Numbered from the stretch's first letter, positions 1 to 9,857 are shown. The stretch: DNA of 64,000 nt from Chromohalobacter nigrandesensis (GCF_023061285.1 NZ_JAKGAM010000001.1:682001-746000); one strand, 5' to 3'. The notes: generated by a model from the letters alone, not told the origin. A program made the numbers and translations.

Positions 1-2
1 CC

Positions 3-683
3 GGGGTACGCGTGCATTCGCATAGCGCCGCGTGCACGATCCGCCGCGGTCAACCGGCCACGGTCACCACCGAGCATGGCAGCGTGACTGCAGATTTCGT
101 GGTCCTGGCCACCAATGCGTATCACGGCGGCCTGGTGCCGGAACTCTCCGGCCGCGTCATGCGGGCCGCCAACTACATGATCGCCACCGCACCGCTGAGC
201 GAGACACAGGCGGCACAGGTACTGCCGAAGAACGACGCCCTGGCCGATGCCAACTTCGTGCTCGACTATTACCGGCTCAGCGCCGACAGACGCCTGATCT
301 ACGGTGGCGAGGTCAGTTACGACGGCCGCGAACCCCCGCAGTTGCAGGCGCGTATGGACGCCAAGATCACCCGACTGTTCCCGGTACTCGAAGGAGTGCC
401 CATCGAGTACCGCTGGGGCGGCGATGTGGCGATCACCCTCAATAGAGCCCCCGATTTCGGCCGTCTAGGCGATAATCTCTACTATGCCCAAGGGTATTCC
501 GGCCATGGCATGGCTATGGCCGGGCTGGCCGGCAAGCTGATGGCCGAAACCATCGCCGGCCAGAGCGAGCGCTTCGATGTCTTCGCCGCCATACCGCATC
601 GTCAGTTCCCGGGCGGTCGCGCTCTGCGCAAGCCGCTGCTGGTGCTGGCGACCAACTTTTACAAACTGCGCGACCGGCTCTGA
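3..683 (+). CDS. puuB: FAD-dependent gamma-glutamylputrescine oxidase, C-terminal part (PuuB-like)
   Basis: This is the C-terminal 226 codons of a DAO-family flavoprotein; the frame is open to the window edge, so the N-terminal Rossmann FAD site lies outside. PuuB oxidises gamma-glutamyl-putrescine to gamma-glutamyl-aminobutyraldehyde in the cytoplasm. Visible family signals are VLATNAYHGG, the substrate-domain stretch RLIYGGEVSYDGR, and the C-terminal FAD-contact segment YYAQGYSGHGMAMAG. The stop is followed after 31 bases by a transporter ATPase gene, and a PuuA-like ligase lies downstream, which supports the polyamine assignment. Another amine or glycine oxidase of the same fold is possible. 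Confidence 0.8.
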   Translation, partial: GVRVHSHSAACTIRRGQPATVTTEHGSVTADFVVLATNAYHGGLVPELSGRVMRAANYMIATAPLSETQAAQVLPKNDALADANFVLDYYRLSADRRLIYGGEVSYDGREPPQLQARMDAKITRLFPVLEGVPIEYRWGGDVAITLNRAPDFGRLGDNLYYAQGYSGHGMAMAGLAGKLMAETIAGQSERFDVFAAIPHRQFPGGRALRKPLLVLATNFYKLRDRL

Positions 684-714
684 GAGAAGTCTTCAACAAT
701 AAAGAGGTATCCCC

Positions 715-1839
715 ATGAGCGAGACCATGACGGCAGATATCGCCGACCATCCGGACGCTCGCCCGGCCGCCGATGAACGCGACCGGTCGAACCATAAGGC
801 GTCTTCGATCGAGATGCAGGGCCTGCACAAGCGCTTCGGGCGCGATACCGTCGCCTTGGATGGCGTCGATCTGAACATCCGGGCCGGCGAGTTCTTCACC
901 CTGCTGGGGCCCTCCGGCTGCGGCAAGACCACATTGCTGCGCATCCTCGCCGGCCTCGAGGAACCGGATGCTGGATCGCTGGTGGTAGGCGGCAAGGACA
1001 TCACCGAGATGCCTCCCCATCAACGCAGCGTCAATACCGTCTTCCAGTCCTATGCGCTTTTCCCGCATCTTTCGGTACGCGAGAACCTGGCTTTCGGGCT
1101 GAAGATGCGCGGCATGCCGGCCGCCAAGCGCCACGCCAAGGTCGACGAAATCGCCGACTTCATCAAGCTCGGTGATCTCGTCGATCGCCATGTCGACCAG
1201 CTCTCCGGTGGCCAACGCCAGCGCATCGCACTGGCCCGAGCGCTGATCTGCGAACCCGACGTGCTGCTGCTCGACGAACCACTCTCGGCACTGGATGCCG
1301 GGCTGCGCAGCCAGTTGCAGGTAGAACTGCTGCGGGTGCAGAAGCGACTCGGCATGACCTTCGTCTTCGTGACCCACGACCAGCAGGAGGCGATGGTCAT
1401 GTCCGATCGCATCGCCGTGCTCAATGGCGGCACCATCCAGCAGGTAGGCCCACCGCGTGAAGTCTACGAGCGCCCGGTGAATGCCTTCGTGGCGCACTTC
1501 ATGGGCCACGACAATCTCTATCCGATCAGCGCTCGCCAGGGCGACCGTTTGACCACGGCACTGGGTGAACTGACCGCCGAGGAGGCCGGCGACGGCGAAC
1601 TGTTGCTGATTCGCCCCGAGACGCTGGATCTATTGCCCGGCGCGGTCGAGGGACCCAACCATCTGACGGCGACCGTCACCGAGCGACTCTATCGTGGCAG
1701 CCATGCCGAGTTCCGCCTGGCCATCGGCGATACCACCCTGCAGGCCACGGTCAACAACCGCGGCCGTCATCTTCCCGAGGTCGGCGAAACGGTGACGGTA
1801 GCAGTAGCGCCGGAAGACCTGGTCACCCTGAGCGAGTGA
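715..1839 (+). CDS. potA: Polyamine ABC transporter ATP-binding protein (PotA-type)
   Basis: Cytoplasmic ATPase that powers spermidine/putrescine import. Of 374 residues, Walker A GPSGCGKTT is at 65-73, the signature LSGGQRQR at 163-170, Walker B VLLLDEPLSALD at 183-194, with the H-loop THD after it. A TOBE-like domain fills roughly 270-370, as in PotA/PotG. The ATG has an AGAGG ribosome site 8 bases upstream. It heads a potA-potB-potC-potD set on the same strand, 10 bases from potB. The order and the flanking puu genes make polyamines the most likely substrate. The exact polyamine cannot be told from sequence alone. Confidence 0.92.
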   Translation: MSETMTADIADHPDARPAADERDRSNHKASSIEMQGLHKRFGRDTVALDGVDLNIRAGEFFTLLGPSGCGKTTLLRILAGLEEPDAGSLVVGGKDITEMPPHQRSVNTVFQSYALFPHLSVRENLAFGLKMRGMPAAKRHAKVDEIADFIKLGDLVDRHVDQLSGGQRQRIALARALICEPDVLLLDEPLSALDAGLRSQLQVELLRVQKRLGMTFVFVTHDQQEAMVMSDRIAVLNGGTIQQVGPPREVYERPVNAFVAHFMGHDNLYPISARQGDRLTTALGELTAEEAGDGELLLIRPETLDLLPGAVEGPNHLTATVTERLYRGSHAEFRLAIGDTTLQATVNNRGRHLPEVGETVTVAVAPEDLVTLSE

Positions 1840-1849
1840 GGAGGCGAAC

Positions 1850-2773
1850 ATGTCCTATCCTGGAGCAGTACCCACTGCCCGCAGCCGGGCCATGGTCCGC
1901 GAGACCCGCCATCTGCTGTTCACGGTGACGCCGGGGGCGTTATGGATATTCATCTTCCTGGTATTGCCCAGTGCGTACCTGATGGGTGTGGCTTTCATGA
2001 CCAACGGGCCCTATGGGCTGCCGCAGATGCCGCTATCACTGGACTCCTTCGAGCGCCTGGCGGGCGTCGGCTTTCTAGGCTGGAGCCCAGGTAATCTCTA
2101 CACCCTGCTGCGCTCGCTGTGGCAGACCCTAGTATCGACGCTGCTGGTAGTGATAATCGCCTACCCGGTGGCCTACTACATCACCACCTGTCGTGAGAAG
2201 TGGCGGCCGATCCTGCTGTTGCTGGTCGTCGTGCCGTCGTGGACCAATCAGGTGATTCGCGCCTTCGGCTGGATGAACCTGCTGGCACCGGGCACACCGC
2301 TATCCAGCCTGGCCGAGAGCCTGGGGTTGGTGGCACCGAACATGGGGCTGTATCCCTCCAACTTCGCGGTCACCCTGGGGCTAATCTACAACTTCCTGCC
2401 TTTCATGGTGCTGCCGCTGTATGCCGCCTTCGAGAAGCTCGATACGGCGCAGGTGCAGGCCGCACAAGATCTCTATGCCAGCCCGGTGCGCGCCTTCTGG
2501 CACGCCGTCTTCCCGCAGACACTCCCTGGACTACTGGCGGGCACGGTCCTGGTGGCGATTCCCGCCTTCGGCATGTACGTGATTCCCGAACTGCTCGGCG
2601 GCGGCAAAGGCATGATGCTCGGTAACCTGGTCGCCAACCAGTTCGCCGGCAGTTCCAATTGGCCGCTGGGAGCGGCCGGGGCGATCTTGATGTTGATCGC
2701 GACGTTCATCGGCCTGTTCGCCATGCGGCGTATCGGCAAGCGCCTGGGCGGCGGTGAGGAGGTGGTGATATGA
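1850..2773 (+). CDS. potB: Polyamine ABC transporter permease (PotB-type)
   Basis: Inner-membrane permease of 307 residues with about six hydrophobic segments. The EAA-like coupling loop reads AAQDLYASPVRAFWHAVFPQ near residues 203-222, which contacts the ATPase. The GAGGAGG-like ribosome site overlaps the end of the preceding ATPase gene (stop at 1837-1839). The stop overlaps the potC start by four bases (ATGA), indicating translational coupling. Length and motif agree with PotB/PotH. Confidence 0.92.
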   Translation: MSYPGAVPTARSRAMVRETRHLLFTVTPGALWIFIFLVLPSAYLMGVAFMTNGPYGLPQMPLSLDSFERLAGVGFLGWSPGNLYTLLRSLWQTLVSTLLVVIIAYPVAYYITTCREKWRPILLLLVVVPSWTNQVIRAFGWMNLLAPGTPLSSLAESLGLVAPNMGLYPSNFAVTLGLIYNFLPFMVLPLYAAFEKLDTAQVQAAQDLYASPVRAFWHAVFPQTLPGLLAGTVLVAIPAFGMYVIPELLGGGKGMMLGNLVANQFAGSSNWPLGAAGAILMLIATFIGLFAMRRIGKRLGGGEEVVI

Positions 2774-3567
2774 GAAAGCGAACGCTTGCGCGCGGTCTCG
2801 CCGGCATCTGGTGGGTGACGCTGTTCTTCCTCTACGTGCCGTTGTTCGTGATCGTGCTGTTCTCCTTCAACTCGGCCAATAGTACGGCCGTTTTCGAGAA
2901 CTTCTCGCTGGTCTGGTATCGCAGACTGTTCGGCAATGAGCAGATCATCGACGCCTTCGGCCACAGCCTGGTACTGGCGGTGAGTTCCTCGATCGTGGCG
3001 TTGGTGATTGGCTGTCTGATCGGCTATGGCATGTACCGTCATCGCCACCGCAAGCTGGGCTGGCTGATCGTGCTGATCTATCTACCGATCGTGCTGCCGG
3101 ATATCGTCTTCGGCATCTCCGAGATGGCCTTCTTCGTGCAGATCCACGCCTGGACCGGCCTACTCGAGCCAGGACTCGGCACCATGATCATCGCGCATGT
3201 GACTTTCCAGATCCCTTTCGTGGCACTGATCGTCTACTCACGCTTCGTGGGCCTGGATCCAACGCTATTCGAGGCCGCCAAGGACCTCTATGCGTCGCCG
3301 GTCAAGCGCGTGGTGCACTTCATGGTGCCGACCATCAAGCCGGCGTTGATTTCCGCCTTCTTCCTGTCGTTCACGCTGTCGATCGACGACTTCGTGATCA
3401 GTTTTTTCACGGCAGGGCCGGAGAGCGCCACATTGCCGATCTATATCTGGAGTGCCATCAAGAAAGGCGTGACGCCCGAGATCAATGCGATCGCCACCCT
3501 GATGATTGGCGCAGTGGCCATAGCCGCCATATTCAGCATGCTGTTCAACCGGCAGGGACGCCGCTAG
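2770..3567 (+). CDS. potC: Polyamine ABC transporter permease (PotC-type)
   Basis: Second permease, 265 residues, with about six membrane spans and the EAA loop EAAKDLYASPVKRVVHFMVP starting at residue 168. It overlaps the potB stop by four bases, so the two permeases are probably made in equal amounts and form the heterodimeric channel. Length matches PotC/PotI. A 60-base gap separates it from the binding-protein gene, which has its own good ribosome site. Confidence 0.92.
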   Translation: MRKRTLARGLAGIWWVTLFFLYVPLFVIVLFSFNSANSTAVFENFSLVWYRRLFGNEQIIDAFGHSLVLAVSSSIVALVIGCLIGYGMYRHRHRKLGWLIVLIYLPIVLPDIVFGISEMAFFVQIHAWTGLLEPGLGTMIIAHVTFQIPFVALIVYSRFVGLDPTLFEAAKDLYASPVKRVVHFMVPTIKPALISAFFLSFTLSIDDFVISFFTAGPESATLPIYIWSAIKKGVTPEINAIATLMIGAVAIAAIFSMLFNRQGRR

Positions 3568-3627
3568 GCGCTTCCTGTCAAAACAAAGTAGCACCAACAA
3601 AACGTAGCACCGCAGGAGAGCGAAACG

Positions 3628-4695
3628 ATGAAAACAATGACCACAAGAATCGCCGCGACACTCGGGGGCCTATTGCTGGCCAGCGGCGTCCAGGCTCAGG
3701 AAGACAACAAGCTTTACCTGTTCAACTGGACCCAGTACATGGACCCGGCAATCATCACGGCCTTCGAGGAAAAATACGACGCCGAGGTGGTGCAGAACTA
3801 CTACAACTCGCTACCCGAGATGTTCGCCAAGCTCAATGCCGGCGGCGTATCGCAGTACGACATCATCGTACCGTCCAACTACTACGTGCCACGGCTGATC
3901 GAGACCGGCATGGTACAGAAGCTCGACAAGTCCAAGATTCCCAACCTGGATAACGTCATGGAGCAGTTCCAGGACCCCGGCTATGACCCGCAGAGCACCT
4001 ATTCAGCGCCTTACCAATGGGGGGTAACCGGCCTGGTGTATAACACCGAAACGTTCCCCGACGCGCCCAAGAGCTGGTCGCTGATGTTCGATCCCGAGAT
4101 CAACCCAGGACACCCTTTCGCCCTGATGGGCGATGGCCAAGTGAGTATGGGCGGTGCCTGCGCTTACCTGAGTCACGGCTATGACTGCACCGACACCGAG
4201 GCCTGGAAGGAGGCTGCAAGGCTGCTGATCGACACCAAGAATCGTGACAACTTCAGCGGTTTCGTCGACGGCACGCCGAGCCTGCAGCAATTGGCGCGAG
4301 GCGTGACGCACGTCGCCTTGAGCTACAACGGCGACTACCTCTTCTACCGCCAGGACAACCCGGAATCTTTCGAGAACATCGAGTTCATGATTCCCGACGA
4401 AGGCACCGAGATGTGGGTCGACACCATGCTGATCCCCTCCAAGGCCCCCCATCCCGACCTCGCGCACAAGTTCATCAACTTCATCCTCGACGCCAAGATC
4501 GGCGCTCAGCTATCCAATTACAACTACTACGCCAGCCCCAATGCGGCGGCCCAGCCCTACCTCGACGACATACTGACCCAGCCCCCGATCCAGCCGTCCG
4601 AGGAGGACATGCAACGGTTGCACTTCACGCCCAGTCTCCAGGGCGAGCAACTGCAGGTCTTCCAACAGTTGTGGTCTGAGGTCCAGGCACGCTGA
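3628..4695 (+). CDS. potD: Periplasmic polyamine-binding protein (PotD/PotF-type)
   Basis: Extracytoplasmic solute-binding protein of 355 residues. The N-terminus carries a Sec signal peptide: MKTMTTR, then a hydrophobic core, with probable cleavage after VQA at about residue 23. The mature start LYLFNWTQYMDP is the typical opening strand of the PotD/PotF/SpuD family. A GGAGAG ribosome site lies upstream of the ATG. It closes the importer set and is followed 56 bases later by the PuuA-like ligase gene, so imported substrate would feed directly into gamma-glutamylation. Specificity for putrescine or spermidine is not determined. Confidence 0.9.
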   Translation: MKTMTTRIAATLGGLLLASGVQAQEDNKLYLFNWTQYMDPAIITAFEEKYDAEVVQNYYNSLPEMFAKLNAGGVSQYDIIVPSNYYVPRLIETGMVQKLDKSKIPNLDNVMEQFQDPGYDPQSTYSAPYQWGVTGLVYNTETFPDAPKSWSLMFDPEINPGHPFALMGDGQVSMGGACAYLSHGYDCTDTEAWKEAARLLIDTKNRDNFSGFVDGTPSLQQLARGVTHVALSYNGDYLFYRQDNPESFENIEFMIPDEGTEMWVDTMLIPSKAPHPDLAHKFINFILDAKIGAQLSNYNYYASPNAAAQPYLDDILTQPPIQPSEEDMQRLHFTPSLQGEQLQVFQQLWSEVQAR

Positions 4696-4751
4696 GACGA
4701 CAGGCTCCCGGCCATCCGGCCGGGGCCCCATCCGCAGAGCAAGGAAATCCC

Positions 4752-6119
4752 ATGAGTAACCGTCAGGAACACCCTCACTTCAACGACTGGTTTCAGACGC
4801 GCGGCATCACCGAGGTCGAGTGCCTGGTCACCGATCTCACTGGCATCCTCAAGGGCAAGATCATGCCCGCCGGCAAGTACCTGGGCGGCGGACGTCCGCG
4901 ACTGCCGGATTCGATCTTCATCCAGACCGTCACCGGCGGCTACCCCGATGACGATGACATCCATTTCTGGAATCCTGCCGAACGGGACATGGAGCTGGTG
5001 CCCGACCCCAATGCCATCTTCCTGGTGCCTTGGGCCGATGATGCCACCGCCCAGATCATCCACGATTGCCACTATCTGACCGGCGAGCCGGTGGAGCTTT
5101 CCCCCCGCCACGTCCTCAAGCGAGTGCTCTCCTTCTACGAAGCGCGCGGCTGGAAGCCGGTCGTCGCGCCCGAAGTCGAGTTCTTCCTGGTCAAGACCAA
5201 CACCGACTCCGACTATCCGCTGGAGCCACCTATCGGCCGTAACGGCCGCCAGGAAAGCAGCCGTCAGTCGTTCTCCATCGATGCGGTCAACGAGTTCGAT
5301 CCGCTATTCGAGGAGATGTACGACTACTGCGATGCCATGAACCTCGACCTGGATACCCTGATTCACGAAGAAGGCGCCGGGCAGATGGAGGTCAACTTCC
5401 AGCACGGCGATCCCCTGCGGCTGGCCGACCAGGTGGTGATGTTCAAGCGCGCCCTGCGCGAAACAGCGCTTCGTCACGGCATGTATGCCACCTTCATGGC
5501 CAAGCCGATGGCCAATGAGCCGGGCAGTTCGATGCATCTCCATCAGAGTCTGTTGGATGCCGAATCCGGTGACAACCTGTTCGCCGGCGAAAACGGCAAG
5601 TCCAGCCGACTGTTCCAGCAGTTCATCGGCGGGCTGCAGCAATACCTACCGGCGGCCATGCCGCTGCTGGCGCCCAATGTCAATTCTTACCGCCGGCTGA
5701 TGCGCACCGAGACCAGCGGCTCGGCGCCGACCAACGTCGAATGGGGCACCGACAACCGCACCGTGGGCCTGCGAGTCCCGGTCTCGACGCCCGAGGCGAC
5801 TCGGGTCGAGAACCGCCTGGCAGGGGCCGATGCCAACCCTTATCTGGTCATGGCAGCCTCGCTGGCCTGCGGCTACCTCGGCATGCTCGACCAGCTCGAG
5901 CCACGCCCGCCGATGATCGGCTCGGCCTGGGCCGGCGGCCACAAACTGCCTGACGATATCCGTCCGGCGCTGGATATGCTGAGCGATTGTCAGCCCCTGG
6001 CCGAGGTCCTCGGCGAACGTTTCACCAACAGCTACCTGGCAGTCAAGCGCGCCGAGCACCGCGAATACTTCCAGGTGATCAGCTCCTGGGAGCGCGAACA
6101 TCTGCTACTTAGGGTCTAA
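4752..6119 (+). CDS. puuA: Gamma-glutamylputrescine synthetase, glutamine-synthetase fold (PuuA-like)
   Basis: ATP-dependent ligation of glutamate to putrescine or a related amine, the first step of the Puu/Pau route. The 455-residue length and GS-fold motifs fit: EVEFFLV (metal), GAGQMEVNF, NSYRRL and NRTVGLRVP (ATP and glutamate binding). The N-terminus ECLVTDLTGILKGKIMP is typical of the PuuA/PauA branch rather than ammonia-assimilating GlnA. The ribosome site AAGGAAA lies 7 bases before the ATG. A paralogue is found at 14962-16311. Substrate choice between putrescine, cadaverine, spermidine and other amines is open. Confidence 0.88.
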   Translation: MSNRQEHPHFNDWFQTRGITEVECLVTDLTGILKGKIMPAGKYLGGGRPRLPDSIFIQTVTGGYPDDDDIHFWNPAERDMELVPDPNAIFLVPWADDATAQIIHDCHYLTGEPVELSPRHVLKRVLSFYEARGWKPVVAPEVEFFLVKTNTDSDYPLEPPIGRNGRQESSRQSFSIDAVNEFDPLFEEMYDYCDAMNLDLDTLIHEEGAGQMEVNFQHGDPLRLADQVVMFKRALRETALRHGMYATFMAKPMANEPGSSMHLHQSLLDAESGDNLFAGENGKSSRLFQQFIGGLQQYLPAAMPLLAPNVNSYRRLMRTETSGSAPTNVEWGTDNRTVGLRVPVSTPEATRVENRLAGADANPYLVMAASLACGYLGMLDQLEPRPPMIGSAWAGGHKLPDDIRPALDMLSDCQPLAEVLGERFTNSYLAVKRAEHREYFQVISSWEREHLLLRV

Positions 6120-6125
6120 TTTTTC

Positions 6126-6956
6126 GTGACACCGACCGACCACCTCGCCAATCCCGCCAGCCTGACCTGGCACCATCATCTGGCCCGTCTGTTCCAAGCC
6201 GTCGCCGGCAGCGGCTTTCCACTCCTGTTGGAGCAGACGCTGCACGAGCTGGTCGGTTTCGATACCATCCTGATCAATACCTATAAAGGACAACGACGAC
6301 CGCTGCTGATCCACGACAATTATCCGGCTACACGTCGCGAGCAAGGCATCGAACGCTATTTGAACCAGGCCTTCCTGCTGGATCCCTTCTTCAAGGCCGT
6401 GTACGACGGACTGGAAAGCGGCGCGCATCGGCTGCGGGAGCTGACTCCGGATCGTTTCGAGAGCAGCGACTATTATCACCACTACTACCGTGCCCTAGGG
6501 CTCAGCGACGAGATCGGCTTGTTTGCCAGGGTCGACACGGACGTCGTCATGGTAGTGTCACTAGGATTTCGCGACGATACCCCACGAATCACCCGACGGG
6601 AGCTGCTAGCGTTGCGACACATCTCGCCGGTGCTGGAAGTTCTACTCGGCGAATACTGGAAGTGGCAGGAACATCGCTTCCACCAATGCTTGGCCGAACG
6701 GGAGCCGGTGGAGGAAGCCTTCGACAGCTTCGGTCGGGAGCGCCTGACGGCACGTGAACGGGAGATCGTGCGCCTGCTGCTGGCCGGTCACTCCACCAAA
6801 TCGGCGGCCCGCGAGCTGGGTATCAGCGACGGCACCGTCAAGGTCCATCGCAAGCACCTCTATCAGCGCCTCGACGTCTCCAGCCAGTCGCAACTCTTTC
6901 GGCTGTTCCTCGATCATGTGGCGCTGGTCTCGCGACGCCAGACAGAACAACAGTAG
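6126..6956 (+). CDS. LuxR-type transcriptional regulator next to puuA (copy 1)
   Basis: Regulator of 276 residues starting at GTG, six bases after the puuA stop, so co-transcribed with it. The C-terminal LuxR/FixJ helix-turn-helix spans about 207-262 (LTAREREIVRLLLAGHS...GTVKVHRKHLYQRL). Residues 1-190 match no receiver or autoinducer domain that I recognise, but resemble the paralogue at 16540-17352, for example FDTILINTYKGQRRPLLIH against FDTILLLTYKKSLRPILVH. Its placement suggests control of the polyamine genes in response to an unknown ligand. Confidence 0.85.
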   Translation: MTPTDHLANPASLTWHHHLARLFQAVAGSGFPLLLEQTLHELVGFDTILINTYKGQRRPLLIHDNYPATRREQGIERYLNQAFLLDPFFKAVYDGLESGAHRLRELTPDRFESSDYYHHYYRALGLSDEIGLFARVDTDVVMVVSLGFRDDTPRITRRELLALRHISPVLEVLLGEYWKWQEHRFHQCLAEREPVEEAFDSFGRERLTAREREIVRLLLAGHSTKSAARELGISDGTVKVHRKHLYQRLDVSSQSQLFRLFLDHVALVSRRQTEQQ

Positions 6957-7036
6957 GCTTCACGAACTCGACCATAGCGTCATGACGGGCCCTTCCCTGG
7001 GCCTGCTTGCCTTCCCCGGTGGCCTCGCGGCCATGC

Positions 7037-8578
7037 TCACGACGCGGGCGTCAGCGTCATCCACACCGTCTTGAGGTCGGAGTATTCCTCCAGCGAGTGG
7101 TGGGACTTGTCGCGGCCGTTGCCGGACTGCTTGACGCCGCCGAAGGGCACCGTCTGGTCCATGTCCGCCCAGTTGTTAACGAAGACCTGCCCCGAGCGTA
7201 GCCGCCGCGTGACACGCATGATGCGATCGATGTCCTGGCTCCACAGGCCTGCTGCCAGGCCGTAGTCACTGTCGTTGGCCAACCGCACGGCCTCTTCTTC
7301 AGTATCGAAGCCGAATACCGCCAATACCGGACCGAAAATTTCCTCCCGGCCGATGGCCATGCTGTCGGTGACGCCGTCGAATACCGTCGGACCGATGAAC
7401 AGGCCCTGGCCATTCGCCTCCTCGCCGTTCAGGGCCTTGCCACCGGTACGTAGCGTCGCGCCTTCTTCAACGCCCTGGCGGATATAGTCGAGCACCCGCT
7501 GGTACTGGGTCTGATCGACCATCGCCCCCATGAAGCTCGCAGGATCCAGCGGATCGCCGGGCTGCATATGTTCGGCGGCGCTCAGAACCTTGTCGACGAA
7601 GCGCTCGCGAATGCTGTTTTCGACCAGTAGCCGCGAGCCGGCGATGCACACCTCGCCTTGATTGTGGAAAATCGCGGCGGCGGCGTGCTCGGCCACTCGG
7701 TCCAGGTCCTTGCAGTCGGCGAAGACCACATTCGGGCTCTTGCCGCCGCACTCCAGAAAGACCTTCTTGAGGTTCGACTGGCCGGCGTACTGCATCAGTT
7801 GCTTGCCGACCCCGGTGGAGCCGGTAAAGGCCAGGCAGTCGACGCCCATCGACAGTGCCAATGCCTTGCCCACGGTGTGGCCGAAACCGGGCAGCACCTG
7901 GAAGACGCCGCGCGGCAAACCGGCTTCCCGCGTCAGTTGCGCGAGGCGCAATGCCGACAGCGGCGACTTTTCCGAGGGCTTGAGGATGACACTGTTGCCG
8001 GCCGCCAGCGCCGGCCCGATCTTCCAGGCCGTCATCATCAACGGAAAGTTCCAGGGCACGATCGACGCCACCACACCGAGCGGTTCGCGCAGCACCAATC
8101 CCAGACTGTCCTCGCCGGTGGGGGCGATCTCGCCGTAGAGCTTGTCGATGGACTCGGCATGATGACGAATGCAGCCGATGGCGCCGCCCATGTCCCCCAT
8201 GGCGCTCGACACCGGCTTGCCCATGTCCAGACTGTCGAGCACCGCCAACTCATGCTTGTGCTCCTCCATCAGCTCAGCCAGACGCAGCAGCACGGCCTTG
8301 CGTTCGCCCGGTGACAACCGCGACCACGCGCCGCCCTCGAAGGCACGTCGCGCCACCGTCACCGCCGCCTCGGCGTCGGCGGCATCACAACTGGCCACTT
8401 CGGCGAGCATCTCGCCGGTGGCCGGATTGAGGCTCGTGAACGTCTCGCCGCTGACAGCGTCAACGAAAGTATCGTCAATATAGGCACGCGCCTCGAGGCC
8501 CTTTTCGACACTCAGATGCTCGGCCAGCGCCCGCCAATCGGCATGGGTTTCGGGAATTGAGGTCTTGGATTGAGTCAT
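7037..8578 (-). CDS. puuC: Aldehyde dehydrogenase of amine catabolism (PuuC-like)
   Basis: NAD(P)-dependent oxidation of an omega-amino- or gamma-glutamylamino-aldehyde to the acid. The 513 residues show the ALDH catalytic set: Asn177 in PWNFP, Glu276 in LECGGK and nucleophile Cys311 in NQGEVCIAGSR, the last almost as in E. coli PuuC. A GAGGAGAA ribosome site precedes the ATG. It follows the M20 hydrolase gene by 15 bases on the minus strand, so both are one transcript divergent from the aminotransferase. Likely substrates are 4-aminobutyraldehyde derivatives, possibly N-carbamoyl-4-aminobutyraldehyde in this context. Confidence 0.88.
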   Translation of the reverse strand: MTQSKTSIPETHADWRALAEHLSVEKGLEARAYIDDTFVDAVSGETFTSLNPATGEMLAEVASCDAADAEAAVTVARRAFEGGAWSRLSPGERKAVLLRLAELMEEHKHELAVLDSLDMGKPVSSAMGDMGGAIGCIRHHAESIDKLYGEIAPTGEDSLGLVLREPLGVVASIVPWNFPLMMTAWKIGPALAAGNSVILKPSEKSPLSALRLAQLTREAGLPRGVFQVLPGFGHTVGKALALSMGVDCLAFTGSTGVGKQLMQYAGQSNLKKVFLECGGKSPNVVFADCKDLDRVAEHAAAAIFHNQGEVCIAGSRLLVENSIRERFVDKVLSAAEHMQPGDPLDPASFMGAMVDQTQYQRVLDYIRQGVEEGATLRTGGKALNGEEANGQGLFIGPTVFDGVTDSMAIGREEIFGPVLAVFGFDTEEEAVRLANDSDYGLAAGLWSQDIDRIMRVTRRLRSGQVFVNNWADMDQTVPFGGVKQSGNGRDKSHHSLEEYSDLKTVWMTLTPAS

Positions 8579-8593
8579 GTCGTTCTCCTCAGG

Positions 8594-9832
8594 TCAGGAC
8601 ACGCGATTGGCGCGTTCAAGGATGGCATCGCAAAGCACTTGAGTACCTGCGGCACAGTGTTCCGGCGAGGCGTATTCGGCCTCGTTGTGGCTGATGCCGT
8701 CGCGGCAAGGAATGAAGATCATGGCCGTCGGCGCCACCCGTGACACATAGACAGCGTCGTGACCGGCCCCGCTCATCATGCGACGGTATTTCAGGCCATG
8801 CTCGAGAGCGCCACGTTCCACCGCCGCCACGCACTCCGGGGCGAACGCCACCACCGGCGAGGCCCATATCCGCTCTTGGGCCACCGTGACGCCGCAGGTC
8901 TCACCCACTTCAGTAAGCAACTCTTCGAAATACGCCTGCAACGCGTCCAGCTCGCTCTCTACCACATGGCGCAGGTCGATAGTGAGCCTGACCTCGCCGG
9001 GCACCACATTGCGTGATGCCGAGACGATATCCAGACAACCGCAGGTCACCTTGGTATCGCCGCTGTCGTCCGCCAGGGCATGGGCCTGCAGTCGGTCGAT
9101 CAGGCGCGCCGCTGCCGCCAGCGCATCGCGGCGATAGCGCATGGGAGTCGGCCCGGCATGAGCCGACTGGCCCGAGAGCGTCACGTCGAACCAGCGCATA
9201 CCCTGGACGCCGGTCACCACACCGATAGCCTCGCCCTCTTCCTCGAGCACCGGTCCCTGCTCGATATGCACCTCGAAGAAACTGTCCAGACGGGGCTCTC
9301 CCACCGGCGAAGCACCCGCGTACCCGCAGGCAGCCAGCGCTTCACCGAACGTCACCCCGTCACGATCCTCGCGCGCCAGCGTCGACTCGACGCTGAATAC
9401 GCCCGCATAGGTACCGGACGCCACCATGGCCGGCGCAAAACGGCTACCTTCTTCGTTGGTCCAGACCACCAGCTCCAGCGGTCGCTCGGTGACGATGCCC
9501 TGATCCGACAGCGCGCGAAACACCTCCAAACCACCCAGTACGCCCAGATTACCGTCGAAGCGACCGCCCTTGGGCTGGGTATCCAGATGACTGCCCATGG
9601 CAACCGGATCGAGGTCGTTACGCTTGCCGGCACGGCGAATAAAGATATTGCCGACGCGGTCGACCCGCCAGGTACAACCGAGCGACTCGCACCAGTCGAG
9701 CAACAGTTGCCGGCCGGCGGCATCCTCTTCGGTCAAGGCCAGACGGCCACTACCACCGTTCTCGGTAGGACCGATCTCGGCCATCGCCATCAGGCTGTCC
9801 CACAACCGTTGGCCGTCAATGGAAACCGCCAT
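8594..9832 (-). CDS. M20-family N-carbamoyl-amino-acid hydrolase / ureidopropionase-like amidase
   Basis: Zinc-dependent amidohydrolase of 412 residues that releases CO2 and ammonia from N-carbamoyl acids. Metal motifs are visible: His82-x-Asp84 in MGSHLDT, Asp93 in GGRFDGN, Glu127-Glu128 in TNEEGSRF, and the late loop RDGISHNEAEY. It belongs to the group of beta-ureidopropionase, allantoate amidohydrolase and L-carbamoylases. It is the first gene of a minus-strand pair with the aldehyde dehydrogenase. Agmatine deiminase nearby makes N-carbamoylputrescine, so the likely substrate here is 4-ureidobutyrate; this is inference. Confidence 0.82.
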   Translation of the reverse strand: MAVSIDGQRLWDSLMAMAEIGPTENGGSGRLALTEEDAAGRQLLLDWCESLGCTWRVDRVGNIFIRRAGKRNDLDPVAMGSHLDTQPKGGRFDGNLGVLGGLEVFRALSDQGIVTERPLELVVWTNEEGSRFAPAMVASGTYAGVFSVESTLAREDRDGVTFGEALAACGYAGASPVGEPRLDSFFEVHIEQGPVLEEEGEAIGVVTGVQGMRWFDVTLSGQSAHAGPTPMRYRRDALAAAARLIDRLQAHALADDSGDTKVTCGCLDIVSASRNVVPGEVRLTIDLRHVVESELDALQAYFEELLTEVGETCGVTVAQERIWASPVVAFAPECVAAVERGALEHGLKYRRMMSGAGHDAVYVSRVAPTAMIFIPCRDGISHNEAEYASPEHCAAGTQVLCDAILERANRVS

Positions 9833-9857
9833 GAGGTACCCCCTTTGTGCTTGTTAG